Counted from the stretch's first letter, positions 16,927-26,322 are shown. The stretch is DNA of 64,000 nt from Gluconobacter vitians (GCF_015244565.1 NZ_JABCQG010000011.1:1-64000), one strand, 5' to 3'. Translations and numbers: made by a program. Notes: generated by a model from the letters alone, not told the origin.

Positions 16927-17222
16927 TTCTGGTATTCTTTCCTGCGTTCATAATAATTATGGCGAATTACTCTAAATATAGTAGACGAAAACGAAGCGGC
17001 CAAAAGGCGTAGCCGCGCGTTTCTGGTCTTTCAAAGAAAGATAAAGTCCGGAATGAAGAAAATTCCCAATCACATAATCCGGAATTTTCTTCACTAAATA
17101 AAAAAGTATAATTTCGAATGCTGGATTTGCGCCGTTATTCCGGAGTTCCGGGGCAGGACATCATGGATTTGTCTCTCGACCTGCACGGTATGATGACCTG
17201 CAGGGAAAGGCCCACAAGGCTT
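16927..17222. other. AT-rich intergenic block with two inverted repeats
   Basis: This 296-nt gap separates oprB from the Hsp70-like gene. It is clearly richer in A+T than its surroundings. The oprB promoter probably lies at 16930-17000 on the minus strand, and the region also contains the 3' end of the Hsp70-like transcript. It holds a 13-bp inverted repeat at 17054-17093 and a weaker one at 17180-17204 (CCTGCA/TGCAGG). I see no open reading frame worth calling. Confidence 0.5.
17054..17093. repeat. Perfect 13-bp inverted repeat
   Basis: TGAAGAAAATTCC (17054-17066) and GGAATTTTCTTCA (17081-17093) pair perfectly around a 14-nt loop. It could terminate the Hsp70-like transcript, or be an operator or a small-RNA element upstream of oprB. 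No clear T-tract follows directly on either strand, so plain terminator function is uncertain. Confidence 0.65.
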
Positions 17223-18524
17223 TCAGGCCAGATGACGTTCGCGCTCGATCAGGGCCAGTCCTTCGGCAACGGACACAAACTCTGATCCGCCATCGACACG
17301 CTCGGCACCAAAACGGCGGTCGAACAGGTTGCGGACGGCGGGAACGAAAGATGTGCCCCCGGTCAGGAAGACCCGGTCGATATCGTCTGGCCCAAGCCCG
17401 GTCTGACGCATGGCGTCTTCGATGGCGTCATCCAGACGTTCCAGATCAGGCGCAATCCAGCTTTCGAAATCTGCGCGGGTGATGGTTTCTTCGATCTTCA
17501 GATCGCGGTGAATGAAGCGCAGGATGGTGCTGTCCTGACGCGACAGGTCACTTTTGGCCTGACCGACCGCGCGATAGAGGTTCTGGCCTTCCTGATCCTC
17601 GATCAGTCGCAGCAGGCTGCGCAGCTTTTCCGGCTCGGAGGATGTTTTGGCCACGTCGGCAATGTCGCGCAGGGTCTGCGGCGTGCGCATCAGCGACAGG
17701 CGATGCCAGCGGCCGAGGCTTGCGAACCATTCGGCAGGGACGGGCAGGGGCTGACCACCCATGACGCGATAGGTCGCATCGCGTCCCAGTGCCGGAGCAA
17801 CGGCATGGCTGATGATGCGGTAGTCGAACTGGTCGCCGGCGATGCCGACACCCGAATGGCCCAGCGTTGTGACACGCTGGCTTCCATGCGGATCAAAACG
17901 CATGATCGAGAAATCGCTGGTACCGCCGCCGAAATCGCCGACGAGAACGGTGGCAGGCTTATCGAGGCGCTGCATGAAGCGCCAGCCTGCGCCCTCGGGT
18001 TCGAGGACGATATTGGGCTCGAGAAAGCCTGCCTCCAGAAAGCTCTCGCGCAGACGGGCCACACCGAGCGAATCATCGGCCAGTTCGCCTGCAAAGCGCA
18101 CGGGACGGCCGATTGTGGCACTCACATCGCCCGGATTCAGCCCGGCCTTGTCCATGAGCGACGTCAGAAAGCGCGCAATCAGGGCTTCAAGCGTCATGAC
18201 GCTGCTGAAAACCCGCGTTTCACGAAAAGATCCCTGCGCGAGGTAGGTTTTCATGGACATGATGAGGCGGCTTTCGGCCGGATCGTCCAGATAGGCCTCG
18301 ATGGCGTCCAGCCCGATCGCATCCTTCATGACGCGGCGTCGTCCGTCCTGATCCATCCAAAGGCAGAGCAGCGTGCGGCAGGTTTCGCTGGTGGCGTGGT
18401 CCGTAAAGACGAAGCGGGCAGGGTGCGTGTTGCCGTTTTCATCGGCGATGACGACCACGCTGTTGGTGGTGCCGAAATCAATTCCGACGCGGATTTTGGT
18501 CTGGTTGTGTCCGGGCGCCGTCAT
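17223..18524 (-). CDS. Hsp70-like protein of the YegD type
   Basis: A 433-residue actin-fold ATPase with the Hsp70 nucleotide-binding domain only. It has the phosphate-1 motif GIDFGTTNSVV (~13-23), phosphate-2 VGDFGGGTSDFSIMRF (~195-210) and the adenosine motif VFLTGGTSFVPAVRNLF (~380-396). The substrate-binding domain of DnaK is missing, as in YegD-type chaperone-like proteins of unknown client. No signal peptide, so it is cytoplasmic. No DnaJ or GrpE genes are nearby. It is separated from bioB by that gene's terminator. Confidence 0.85.
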   Translation of the reverse strand: MTAPGHNQTKIRVGIDFGTTNSVVVIADENGNTHPARFVFTDHATSETCRTLLCLWMDQDGRRRVMKDAIGLDAIEAYLDDPAESRLIMSMKTYLAQGSFRETRVFSSVMTLEALIARFLTSLMDKAGLNPGDVSATIGRPVRFAGELADDSLGVARLRESFLEAGFLEPNIVLEPEGAGWRFMQRLDKPATVLVGDFGGGTSDFSIMRFDPHGSQRVTTLGHSGVGIAGDQFDYRIISHAVAPALGRDATYRVMGGQPLPVPAEWFASLGRWHRLSLMRTPQTLRDIADVAKTSSEPEKLRSLLRLIEDQEGQNLYRAVGQAKSDLSRQDSTILRFIHRDLKIEETITRADFESWIAPDLERLDDAIEDAMRQTGLGPDDIDRVFLTGGTSFVPAVRNLFDRRFGAERVDGGSEFVSVAEGLALIERERHLA

Positions 18525-18593
18525 TGGTTCTGCTTTCTTCCGGTTTGGGCAAAGGGCGTGGGTTTAGGGAAGAAGCGGGCAAAGGCCAAGGAT

Positions 18594-18630
18594 AAAAAAG
18601 GGGAAGCGCCCTTTCGAACGCTTCCCCTTT
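18594..18630 (-). terminator. Rho-independent terminator of bioB
   Basis: Perfect 12-bp arms AAAGGGGAAGCG/CGCTTCCCCTTT with a 10-nt loop. On the minus strand the stem runs into TTTTTTATCC. It lies 18 nt after the bioB stop codon. Confidence 0.9.
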
Positions 18631-18647
18631 CAGACGTGGGCCAAGGA

Positions 18648-19688
18648 TCAGGAGACGGCCATCTCGCAGACAGCGTCTTCCGTCACGGCCGGGCGCATCG
18701 TGCCCATCTCGGCTTCGGACTGCACCATGGGCGACATGCCAAGCGCGGACAGGAGCTGCCGGTCACGGTGTTCGGCCGGGTTCGGCGTGGTCAGGAGCTT
18801 TTCGCCGCAGAAGATCGAGTTCGCACCGGCCAGGAAGCACAGCGCATGGGCTTCGTCGGTCATGTTCTCGCGGCCTGCGGCGAGGCGGACATGGCTTTCC
18901 GGCATCATGATGCGGGCCGTGGCGATGATGCGAACGAAGGTGATCGGATCGACGGCTTCGGCCTCACCCAGTGGGGTGCCTTCGACGCGGACGAGCAGGT
19001 TGATCGGCACGCTCTCGGGATGCTTGGGCAGGTTGGCGAGCGTCATGAGCAGGCCGGCACGGTCGGACAGATCCTCGCCCATGCCCACGATTCCGCCGCA
19101 GCAGACATTGATGCCCGCGTCGCGCACGTTCGAGAGCGTGTCGAGACGTTCCTGATAGGTGCGGGTGGAAATGATGGAGCCGTAGAACTCTTCGGACGTG
19201 TCGAGGTTGTGGTTGTAGTAGTCCAGCCCCGCAGTCTTGAGACGCTCGGTCTGCTGCGCGTCGAGCATCCCGAGGGTCACGCAGGTTTCCAGTCCGAGGG
19301 ACTTCACGCCCTCAATCATCTCGCAGACAGTGTCGAGGTCATGATCCTTTGGCGTGCGCCAGGCGGCCCCCATGCAGAATCGGCCCGCACCAGCCTTCTT
19401 GGCAGCCCGTGCTTCCTTCATGACGGACTCCACGGCCATCAGGCGCTGGGCCTTGACGCTTTTTTCGTGCAGCGCGCTCTGCGGACAATAGGCGCAGTCT
19501 TCCGGGCAGCCGCCCGTCTTGATCGAAAGAAGCGTGGAAATCTGCACTTTCGTGGGGTCAAAGTACCGCCGGTGTAGGGTTTGCGCGCGGTACATCAGCT
19601 CCGGAAAAGGCAGGCTGATAAGGGCTTCGACTTCGTCGCGGGTCCAGTCGTGGCGGACGTCTGGCTTGGTCGTGGTGGTGGCCGTCAC
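18648..19688 (-). CDS. bioB: Biotin synthase
   Basis: A 346-residue radical SAM enzyme that inserts sulfur into dethiobiotin. The 4Fe-4S motif reads [11 protein letters not shown] (Cys at ~60, 64 and 67). Further family motifs ([31 protein letters not shown]) and the [2Fe-2S] ligands are in place, as is the late RLAAGREN segment. Translation starts at GTG 19688 behind GGAGATTGATCC. The rest of the bio operon is not in the window, so bioB stands alone. It is divergent from the di-iron protein gene; no BirA-type operator could be recognised in the ~100-nt gap. Confidence 0.96.
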   Translation of the reverse strand: MTATTTTKPDVRHDWTRDEVEALISLPFPELMYRAQTLHRRYFDPTKVQISTLLSIKTGGCPEDCAYCPQSALHEKSVKAQRLMAVESVMKEARAAKKAGAGRFCMGAAWRTPKDHDLDTVCEMIEGVKSLGLETCVTLGMLDAQQTERLKTAGLDYYNHNLDTSEEFYGSIISTRTYQERLDTLSNVRDAGINVCCGGIVGMGEDLSDRAGLLMTLANLPKHPESVPINLLVRVEGTPLGEAEAVDPITFVRIIATARIMMPESHVRLAAGRENMTDEAHALCFLAGANSIFCGEKLLTTPNPAEHRDRQLLSALGMSPMVQSEAEMGTMRPAVTEDAVCEMAVS

Positions 19689-19791
19689 GGATCAATCTCC
19701 AAGGGTTGCTGCATCACACCTACCCAAAATTGTCCCATCGTGTCATCTCATCGTCACTCTTGATGAGCCGGAAAACGGACGAGGTCGCAGA

Positions 19792-20613
19792 ATGAAACAC
19801 TGGCATATCGATCAGATGGACTGGAACTCCTTTGATCCTTCCCGCGTCGATCCCGAGATCATCCCCCTCGTGAAGGCCGCTTCCGTGGTGGAAAAGAACG
19901 GTCTCGACTACGCCCAGTATCTCCGTCGCGTCTTCGTGGGCGATCCGGATTTCAGCAAGGCGGCCGAGAACTGGGCCGTCGAGGAAGTGCAGCACGGGGA
20001 TGCGCTTGGTCGCTGGGCCATGCTGGCCGATCCGTCCTGGAATTATGAAAAGGCGTTCGACCGTTATCGCGCGTCTTACAAGATCGATGCCGATGTGGAT
20101 GCCTCGATCCGGGGCTCCCGCACAGGCGAGCTGATTGCGCGCTGTATGGTCGAGACTGGCACGTCGTCGTTTTATACGGCTCTGGCGGATGCGACGGACG
20201 AGCCGCTGCTCAAGGCCATCTGCAAGCAGATCGCGGCCGACGAATACCGGCATTTCAAGCTGTTCTACGATCACATGCGCCGTTACCTGAAGCGTGAGAA
20301 GCTCGGTGTCTGGGCCCGGACGCGGATTGCGCTGGGCCGCGTGACCGAGAGCGAGGACGACGAACTGGCCTCGGCCTATCACACGACCAACGAGCCGCCG
20401 GGCATGGCTTACGATCACCAGCGCTGCATTGCTGCCTACATGTCCAAGGCCATGGGGTTCTACAAGCCCAAGCATATCGACCGGGTGACGGCGATGATCT
20501 TCAAGACCATCGGTTTCACGCCGCATTCGCGCTGGCAGAAGCTGGCCGCGAATGTTGTCTATCGTCTGATGCAGTGGCGCCGGAAGGTCTTCCAGAAGGC
20601 CGTGGAGGCCTGA
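19792..20613 (+). CDS. Ferritin-like di-iron protein
   Basis: A 273-residue helical protein with a complete carboxylate-bridged di-iron ligand set: E34, E65xxH68 (AVEEVQHG), E121 (MVETGTSS) and E151xxH154 (ADEYRHF). The spacing and four-helix layout fit the ferritin-like/acyl-ACP desaturase superfamily. The exact substrate is unknown; an oxygenase or desaturase role is possible, an oxidative-stress role equally so. The ATG at 19792 is chosen because the longer frame from 19519 runs into bioB on the other strand and adds non-conserved sequence. No signal peptide or TM helix. Confidence 0.75.
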   Translation: MKHWHIDQMDWNSFDPSRVDPEIIPLVKAASVVEKNGLDYAQYLRRVFVGDPDFSKAAENWAVEEVQHGDALGRWAMLADPSWNYEKAFDRYRASYKIDADVDASIRGSRTGELIARCMVETGTSSFYTALADATDEPLLKAICKQIAADEYRHFKLFYDHMRRYLKREKLGVWARTRIALGRVTESEDDELASAYHTTNEPPGMAYDHQRCIAAYMSKAMGFYKPKHIDRVTAMIFKTIGFTPHSRWQKLAANVVYRLMQWRRKVFQKAVEA

Positions 20614-20713
20614 GTCCGCAAACGAAACATTGGGATACTGAAAAAAGGAGACGGAACAGGGCGGTTGTGCCATGAAAGGCAACAGTTTTCCTACCCTGCG
20701 TCCGGAGATCGAG

Positions 20714-21349
20714 ATGACCGTTTCCGCCCTTTTCTCCCGTCGTGCCGTCTATGGGGCTACCCTGGCGGTCTGTGCCGTCGGGCTGTATCAGTTTCCGGCC
20801 GCAAAAGCGGATCCCTATTCGCTTCCAATCGCCTCATCCGGGCCGGTCAAGACCGATACGGTCAGCCCGGCCACCCTGTCCGCCCAGCAGCTTGCCAAGC
20901 AGGTCGGCTACGCACAGTTCACGGCGCCTGACTGGGATGTCGGGCCGGTCCGGCACATGGTGATGTTCCGCTACACCAAGGACTCAACGACCGCCCAGCG
21001 TGCCGAAGTCTCCGGCCGTTTCCTGCATCTGGTGCAGGACAGCCGCCGTATGGATGGAAAGCAGGTCGTCGCCAGCATTGAAACCGGGTTCCAGAGCAGC
21101 GGGGAAGGGGCCGATGCCGGTCTGCAGCAGGCGTTCCTCGTGACGTTCCGTTCGGAAGGCGACCGCAACTACTATGTCGGCAAGCCGGTCGTTACGGATT
21201 CTGCATTCTTTGATCCGGCCCATGAAGCTTTCAAGGAATTTGCGGCTCCGTATCTCGAGAAGGTTGTCGTGTTTGACTACACAGTTGCGGCTGAGGTCAC
21301 GCCTGACGGAGCGGGCACAAAGGCCAGAAAAGCAAGGCACGACCGCTGA
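20714..21349 (+). CDS. Exported Dabb-domain (stress-responsive A/B barrel) protein
   Basis: About 211 residues from ATG 20714, which has GGAG 6 nt upstream (an in-frame ATG at 20672 lacks a close site). The N-terminus has a basic hydrophobic segment with an AKA-D end that looks like a signal or Tat-like peptide. Residues ~75-190 have the dimeric alpha/beta barrel (Dabb) pattern: VRHMVMFRYTKD, a helix, then FRSEGDRNYYVGKP and DPAHEAFKEFAAPYLEKVVVFDY. Dabb proteins range from hypothetical stress proteins to olivetolic acid cyclase; the ligand here is unknown. Confidence 0.75.
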   Translation: MTVSALFSRRAVYGATLAVCAVGLYQFPAAKADPYSLPIASSGPVKTDTVSPATLSAQQLAKQVGYAQFTAPDWDVGPVRHMVMFRYTKDSTTAQRAEVSGRFLHLVQDSRRMDGKQVVASIETGFQSSGEGADAGLQQAFLVTFRSEGDRNYYVGKPVVTDSAFFDPAHEAFKEFAAPYLEKVVVFDYTVAAEVTPDGAGTKARKARHDR

Positions 21350-21420
21350 TTGCACTGTTTGCATTCCGTCCTTTTGACGAAATGATATTTTATACCTCAT
21401 TCTAGGGGCACCATTCTGGA

Positions 21421-23517
21421 ATGAGGTTTAATGTGAAACGATTTCTTACGTCACGACATGCTCTGAAACACGGAGCCAGCCTGTTTGCCCTGGCAGCAGG
21501 GCTGATGGTCTCCGGTGCGCAGGCTGCAGGATACAATGCGGGCTGGGGCTTTGACGAAGCCGGCATGAACCGTGCCGTCCAGCCGGGCGACAATTTCTTC
21601 GAGTATGCCAACGGCACCTATCTCAAGAATCTCAAGATCCCCGGCGACATGAGCAGCTACGGCCCGTTCCGTATCCTCTACGAGCTGTCCCTGTCGCGTC
21701 AGAAGACCATTCTTGACGAAGCCGCAAAAAAGTCCGTTGACCAGCCGACGGACGACATGGGCAAGATCGGCACCTATTACGCCAGCTTCCTGGACCAGAA
21801 GGCCGTGGATCGTCTGGGCGCCAAGCCGCTCGCTGCCGATCTGGAAAAGATTCGCAACGTCAATGACGGCAAGGGTCTGGCCGCGGCATTCGGTTCCTCG
21901 CTCAAATCCATGGCTTTCACGACATTCCAGATCGGCGTGGAGCAGGACCAGAAGGACCCCGAGCACTACATGCTGATGCTCGATCAGGGCATGAGCATCG
22001 GTGTTGGCGGCGGTCTCGGTTTGCCGGACACGAGCTATTACACAAACCCCAAGCTGGCAGACAAGAAGAAGGCCTATCAGGCCTATATCGCCAAGATGCT
22101 GACGCTTGAGGGCTGGCCGGACGCCGAGAAGAACGCACAGGCCGTCGTCGATCTCGAAACGGCGCTGGCAAAGGTCGAAGTCCCCCGTGACCAGACCCGT
22201 GATCCGCTCAAGACCTACAACCCAATGCCCGTTTCCGAGCTTCAGAAGCTTGCGCCGGACTTTGACTGGTCTGCATTCCTGATCAGTGCCGGCCTGCCGG
22301 CCGAAGGGCTGGAAAACCGCAAAATCGACGTGCGTGAGCCGGCCGGGATCAAGGCGATGGCGACGGTCCTGAAGAATGCGGATATCGGAACGTTGCGGGC
22401 CTGGCTCGCCTTCCATCTCGGCGACAATGCGGCGGCCTATCTGTCCAGCACGTTCTATGATGCGTCTTTCGACTTCAACAGCCATACGCTGTCGGGTGTG
22501 GCGCAGCAGTCCCCGCGCTGGAAGCGCGCCGTGCGCGTGACGAATGGCGCTCTGGGCTGGGCTCTGGGCCGCGAATATGTCGCACGTTATTTCCCGCCTT
22601 CTGCACAGGCGCAGATCACGTCGCTGGTGCAGGAAGTGAAGGCGTCGTTCCACGAGCGCCTCGAGCACAACACCTGGATGGACGAGCCGACCCGCAAGGC
22701 GGCTTTGAACAAGCTGGACCATTTCGCCCTTCAGGTCGGCTATCCGAAGAAGTGGTGGGATTACAGCAAGCTCGATATCCGCAAGGGCGACGTCTACGGC
22801 AATGCCGTGCGTGGCGTGGCGTTCAACTGGCAGCACGATCTGGACAAGCTCGACAAGCCTGTTGATCGTGACGAGTGGGGCATGACGCCACAGACGGTGA
22901 ACGCCTATAACGATCCGACGATGAACGAGATCGTGTTCCCGGCTGCAATTCTACAGCCGCCGTTCTTCGACCCCAAGGGCGATGTCGCCGTCAATTACGG
23001 TGCCATTGGTGGCGTGATTGGTCACGAAATGAGCCATGGCTTCGACGATCAGGGCCGTCATTACGACGAGCATGGCCGTCTGAATGACTGGTGGACCAAG
23101 GCTTCGACGGATGCCTTCCAGAAGCTGGCCGACCGTCTTGGCGCGCAGTATGACGCACAGGAAGTCCTGCCGGGCGCGCATGTGAACGGCAAGATGACCA
23201 TGGGCGAGAACATAGCGGATTCCGGCGGGCTGAACCTCGGTCTGCAGGCCTATCATGACTCGCTGCACGGCAAGCCCGCGCCGGTCGTGCATGGTCTGAC
23301 CGGTGACCAGCGCGTGTTCCTCGGCTGGGCCCAGGTCTGGCGTGAAAAGGATCGTCCGGATGCGCTGCGTCAGCAGATGCTGTCGAACGAGCACGCCCCG
23401 GCCATCACCCGCGTCAACATTCCGGCTCACAACATCGATGCCTGGTATGATGCGTTTGGTGTGAAGCCTGGCCAGAAGCTCTATCTGGCACCGGATCAGC
23501 GCGTAAAGATCTGGTAA
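21421..23517 (+). CDS. pepO: M13-family zinc metallopeptidase (PepO/neprilysin type)
   Basis: A 698-residue secreted endopeptidase. A signal peptide covers ~1-35. The catalytic zinc site HEMSHGFDDQG (~535-545) has the HExxH motif, and the third ligand Glu is in GENIADSGGL (~598-607). N-terminal features of the family (NFFEYANGTYLKNLKIPGDMSSYG) and the C-terminal NIDAWYDAFGVKPGQKLYL are intact, so it should be active in the periplasm. GTG 21433, preceded by GAGG, is an alternative start that shortens the signal peptide by four residues. It is monocistronic. Confidence 0.93.
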   Translation: MRFNVKRFLTSRHALKHGASLFALAAGLMVSGAQAAGYNAGWGFDEAGMNRAVQPGDNFFEYANGTYLKNLKIPGDMSSYGPFRILYELSLSRQKTILDEAAKKSVDQPTDDMGKIGTYYASFLDQKAVDRLGAKPLAADLEKIRNVNDGKGLAAAFGSSLKSMAFTTFQIGVEQDQKDPEHYMLMLDQGMSIGVGGGLGLPDTSYYTNPKLADKKKAYQAYIAKMLTLEGWPDAEKNAQAVVDLETALAKVEVPRDQTRDPLKTYNPMPVSELQKLAPDFDWSAFLISAGLPAEGLENRKIDVREPAGIKAMATVLKNADIGTLRAWLAFHLGDNAAAYLSSTFYDASFDFNSHTLSGVAQQSPRWKRAVRVTNGALGWALGREYVARYFPPSAQAQITSLVQEVKASFHERLEHNTWMDEPTRKAALNKLDHFALQVGYPKKWWDYSKLDIRKGDVYGNAVRGVAFNWQHDLDKLDKPVDRDEWGMTPQTVNAYNDPTMNEIVFPAAILQPPFFDPKGDVAVNYGAIGGVIGHEMSHGFDDQGRHYDEHGRLNDWWTKASTDAFQKLADRLGAQYDAQEVLPGAHVNGKMTMGENIADSGGLNLGLQAYHDSLHGKPAPVVHGLTGDQRVFLGWAQVWREKDRPDALRQQMLSNEHAPAITRVNIPAHNIDAWYDAFGVKPGQKLYLAPDQRVKIW

Positions 23518-23591
23518 GGTCGTGACAAATCGGAACGTGGGGCCTAATCACGGTCTCACGTTTCACTTTTCTACCTGACGGACCCATTCTC

Positions 23592-24317
23592 ATGACGCAA
23601 ATGACGATCGGCCATCTGTACACCTCGTTGCATGCGGGCTGTGCCAGCGCAGTCGCGCGCGTCCTTGAGGCTTACGAGGTCGAGGTCGAATATGTCGATC
23701 TGGACCCCGATGATATCGAGGACGCTCTCGAACAGGCGGAAGTCGATCTTCTCGTCTCCGCATGGTTTCCGCGGGACGAGAGGTTTGCCGGTCCCGGTCG
23801 TCGCGTGCTGGGCGATCTCTATCAGCCTGTCGTCAGCTTTGCGGCTCTGTCGCCGCTGGGTGCTGTCGGGACGCTGACATCAGCGGATGTGGACCGGATC
23901 ATTGTCAGCGATGACAGCCGTCACGCTCTGGAAGAAGCCCTCAAGCAGCTTCCGGCCCTTTCGGTTCTGCCGATCGAAAGCATCGGGGAAGGGGCGCTGA
24001 TCGAGCGTCTGGAAAAGGCGCGTGACACTGGCGAGAAGCCGCTGGTCGTGGCGACGCAGCCGCATGCAGTCTTCCATACGGATCTGCTGACCGTGATCGA
24101 GGATCCGGCGCGTCTGCTGGGTGGCGAGATGTCGGCCCGGATGGTGATGCGCGAGGATGTGGCGCGTCAGGCGGACAGCGATCTGCTCGACGAGCTTTCG
24201 GAAATGATGCTGGGCAATAAGGTCATGAGTGCCCTGGATTATGTCATTTCCATCGAAGGTCAGGACCCCGAAGGGGCTGCCGAGGCCTGGCAGCGCGGAC
24301 GCCTGATCGGCCGCTGA
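23592..24317 (+). CDS. Cytosolic OpuAC-like substrate-binding-fold protein
   Basis: A 241-residue protein with no signal peptide. Its layout matches the glycine betaine/choline-binding OpuAC fold: an N-terminal strand-helix segment (YTSLHAGCASAVARVLEAY), a DLLVSAWFPRDERFAG motif like the ligand-cage segment of these proteins, a second lobe (LVVATQPHAVFHTDLLTVIEDPARLLGG) and a terminal ALDYVISIEGQDPEGAAEAW helix. No ABC permease or ATPase is adjacent. It may be a soluble sensor or carrier for an osmolyte-like ligand; that is inference. A good terminator follows. Confidence 0.6.
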   Translation: MTQMTIGHLYTSLHAGCASAVARVLEAYEVEVEYVDLDPDDIEDALEQAEVDLLVSAWFPRDERFAGPGRRVLGDLYQPVVSFAALSPLGAVGTLTSADVDRIIVSDDSRHALEEALKQLPALSVLPIESIGEGALIERLEKARDTGEKPLVVATQPHAVFHTDLLTVIEDPARLLGGEMSARMVMREDVARQADSDLLDELSEMMLGNKVMSALDYVISIEGQDPEGAAEAWQRGRLIGR

Positions 24318-24323
24318 AAAAAC

Positions 24324-24357
24324 AAAAAGGGAGCGCGGGAAACCGGCCCCCTTTTTT
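24324..24357. terminator. Bidirectional terminator
   Basis: AAAAAGGG...CCCCTTTTTT with a GC-rich imperfect inner stem closed by GAAA. It separates the converging OpuAC-like and SDR genes and has T-tracts on both strands. Confidence 0.8.
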
Positions 24358-24363
24358 CTGGTC

Positions 24364-25143
24364 TCAGCGGAAAACGAGACCACCGTCGATCAGGACGGAC
24401 TGACCCGTCATGTAATCGGCATCGCTGCTGGCAAGATAGGCGACGAAACCGGCGACATCATCCGCCGTCTCCACGCGACCGAGCGCGATTCCCTCAACAT
24501 ATTTCTTGTAGGTTGCGCCGACTTCCGTGCCGGTGATCTCGGCCATGCGCTTGTCGATCGTGACCCACATATCCGTGCCCACGATGCCCGGGCAATAGGA
24601 ATTGACCGTAATGCCCGAGGATGCCAGTTCCTTGGCCGCGGACTGTGTCAGGGCGCGAACGGCAAACTTGGTTGCGGAATAGGCGCCCAGAAGGGGATAG
24701 CCTTCGTGTCCGGCGATCGAGCAGGCATTGATGATCTTGCCCTTGGTGCCCTTCTCCTTGAAAATCCCGGCAGCCGCCTGCATGCCCCACAGCACACCCT
24801 GCACGTTGATGCTGAAGATCTTTTCGATTTCTGCAGGCTCGATGTCCAGAACCGGTTTGACCTGACAGATCCCGGCATTATTGACCATGATGTCCAGGCC
24901 ACCGAGCTGCTTTGCAGCATCGGTCAGCGTGCTGCGGAACTGGTCGCGGTTGCTGATATCGGCCGTCAGGGCCACAGCGCGCCGTCCGAGGGCTTCAACT
25001 TCCTTTGCGGTTTCGGCGAGCGTGTCCTGCTTGACGTCCAGCAGGATGAGATCCGCGCCGTCCTTGGCCAGACGAAGCGCAATGGCCTTGCCGATACCTT
25101 GGGCTGCACCCGTAACTGCGGCGATTTTTCCAGAAAGGGACAT
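24364..25143 (-). CDS. budC: Acetoin/diacetyl reductase-type SDR (2,3-butanediol dehydrogenase)
   Basis: A 259-residue short-chain dehydrogenase with TGAAQGIG (~10-17), Asp at ILLDVK (prefers NAD), NNAGI (~87-91), the catalytic Ser in NACSIAGHEG and YSATK (~153-157). The segments QVKPVLDI and ITVNSYCPGIVGTDMW are typical of BudC-type meso-2,3-butanediol dehydrogenases/acetoin reductases. I start at ATG 25143 (AAGGATC upstream), since the 46 extra N-terminal residues of the longer frame are not SDR-like. Closely related sorbitol or xylitol dehydrogenases are an alternative, relevant for a polyol-oxidising host. Confidence 0.8.
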   Translation of the reverse strand: MSLSGKIAAVTGAAQGIGKAIALRLAKDGADLILLDVKQDTLAETAKEVEALGRRAVALTADISNRDQFRSTLTDAAKQLGGLDIMVNNAGICQVKPVLDIEPAEIEKIFSINVQGVLWGMQAAAGIFKEKGTKGKIINACSIAGHEGYPLLGAYSATKFAVRALTQSAAKELASSGITVNSYCPGIVGTDMWVTIDKRMAEITGTEVGATYKKYVEGIALGRVETADDVAGFVAYLASSDADYMTGQSVLIDGGLVFR

Positions 25144-25401
25144 TGAAAAAAGATCCTTCGATTGTCCGTCATCGGCATGTGACTGCCATGACGGCGGGAA
25201 CCATCGTCCCATTACTTTCCGCTTGCCACAAAAAATCACCCGTTTTCCAAAAGTGACACGGGATTGTGTGAAAGGGGACAAGGCATGTCCGGAGAGGCGC
25301 CCAAAAGTTCGCGGTTTTCGGAAATGGACCGCTCGTCATGTGTTCCCGTGCCTGCAAGGATGCGTTAAATAAACGTTACGACAAGGCTTTGGCAGGACCT
25401 G

Positions 25402-26280
25402 ATGAACCAACCGGACAGCATTAGCGCCGTTTTTGACGCATTCGGTGGCATCAGTGATGAAGAGTGGCTTCAGGTTCTGGTGTCGTCCGTGCACATTCCT
25501 GAAATTCAGGGCGTGACGATGCCGGCTTTTCCGCCGGATGACCTTCAGAGGGAAATTCACGGGCATCATGGGGAAATCTCCATCCATGAAGCGCATGTTT
25601 TCTTCCGGGAAATCAAGGCCTACTGCGCCTATGCCGGGCGGCCGGTGCGGGCCGAGACGATGCTGCTGGATTTTGGCTGTGGATGGGGACGTATCGCACG
25701 GCTGTTCATGAAAGATATCCGGCCATCCAATCTGTATGGGACGGAAATTACGGACCGGTTCCTCATGGCGGCGCGACGGGCCAATCCAGCCCTCAATTTC
25801 CTGAGCAGTGATCTGGTGCCGCCGCTTTTCCTGACATCGGAAAGCTTCGATCTGATCACGTCCTGGTCAGTGTTTTCCCATCTGGATGAATTTCTGGCCG
25901 GGCATTGGGTGCGGGAGTTCCATCGTCTGCTCAAGCCGGGCGGGATGCTGGTCATGACGACGCAGAGCCGCAGGTTCATTGCCTTCTGTGCCGAGCAGAG
26001 GCTCAAGCGCGCCTCCGGCATCCGGCTTGAACATCCCTGGCACGAAGTCTGCGCGGACAGTTTTATTGATGAAGCCCGGGCCAATGCCGAGTTTGAAGCC
26101 GGACGCTTCCTTCATGCGGCCTCCTCGAAACCGCCGCAGCCTCAGTCGCATTATGGTGAGGCCATCATTCCGCGGAATTATATCATCAAGGCCTGGGGTG
26201 GTCTGTTCCGCCTGATCGAATATCTGGACAACCCCGTGCGGTTGCCTCAGGTGCTGATCGTGATGCAGAAGATCGGATAG
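25402..26280 (+). CDS. Class I SAM-dependent methyltransferase
   Basis: A 292-residue protein. The SAM-binding motif I is LLDFGCGWGRIAR (~88-100), the post-I acidic position is in YGTEI, motif II/III corresponds to FDLITSWSVFSHLDE (~152-166), and the following LLKPGGMLVMTTQS (~180-193) is typical. The N-terminal 85 residues (with HHGEISIHEAHVFFREIK) are a family-specific helical region. The substrate cannot be told; it resembles methyltransferases near sugar or lipid pathways. It is followed after 42 nt by an exported protein of unknown function. Confidence 0.82.
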   Translation: MNQPDSISAVFDAFGGISDEEWLQVLVSSVHIPEIQGVTMPAFPPDDLQREIHGHHGEISIHEAHVFFREIKAYCAYAGRPVRAETMLLDFGCGWGRIARLFMKDIRPSNLYGTEITDRFLMAARRANPALNFLSSDLVPPLFLTSESFDLITSWSVFSHLDEFLAGHWVREFHRLLKPGGMLVMTTQSRRFIAFCAEQRLKRASGIRLEHPWHEVCADSFIDEARANAEFEAGRFLHAASSKPPQPQSHYGEAIIPRNYIIKAWGGLFRLIEYLDNPVRLPQVLIVMQKIG

Positions 26281-26322
26281 TCACCATTTGTCATGAAGTG
26301 ACGGGGGTATGAGGAGAATGGT

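Noticed and set aside
17508-19577. Plus-strand open frame of 689 codons across the Hsp70-like gene and bioB
   Set aside because: It is antisense to two well-supported genes and spans the bioB terminator; no recognisable domain.
21451-22836. Minus-strand frame of 461 codons opposite the M13 peptidase gene
   Set aside because: Antisense shadow with no domain or ribosome site; the peptidase motifs are on the plus strand.
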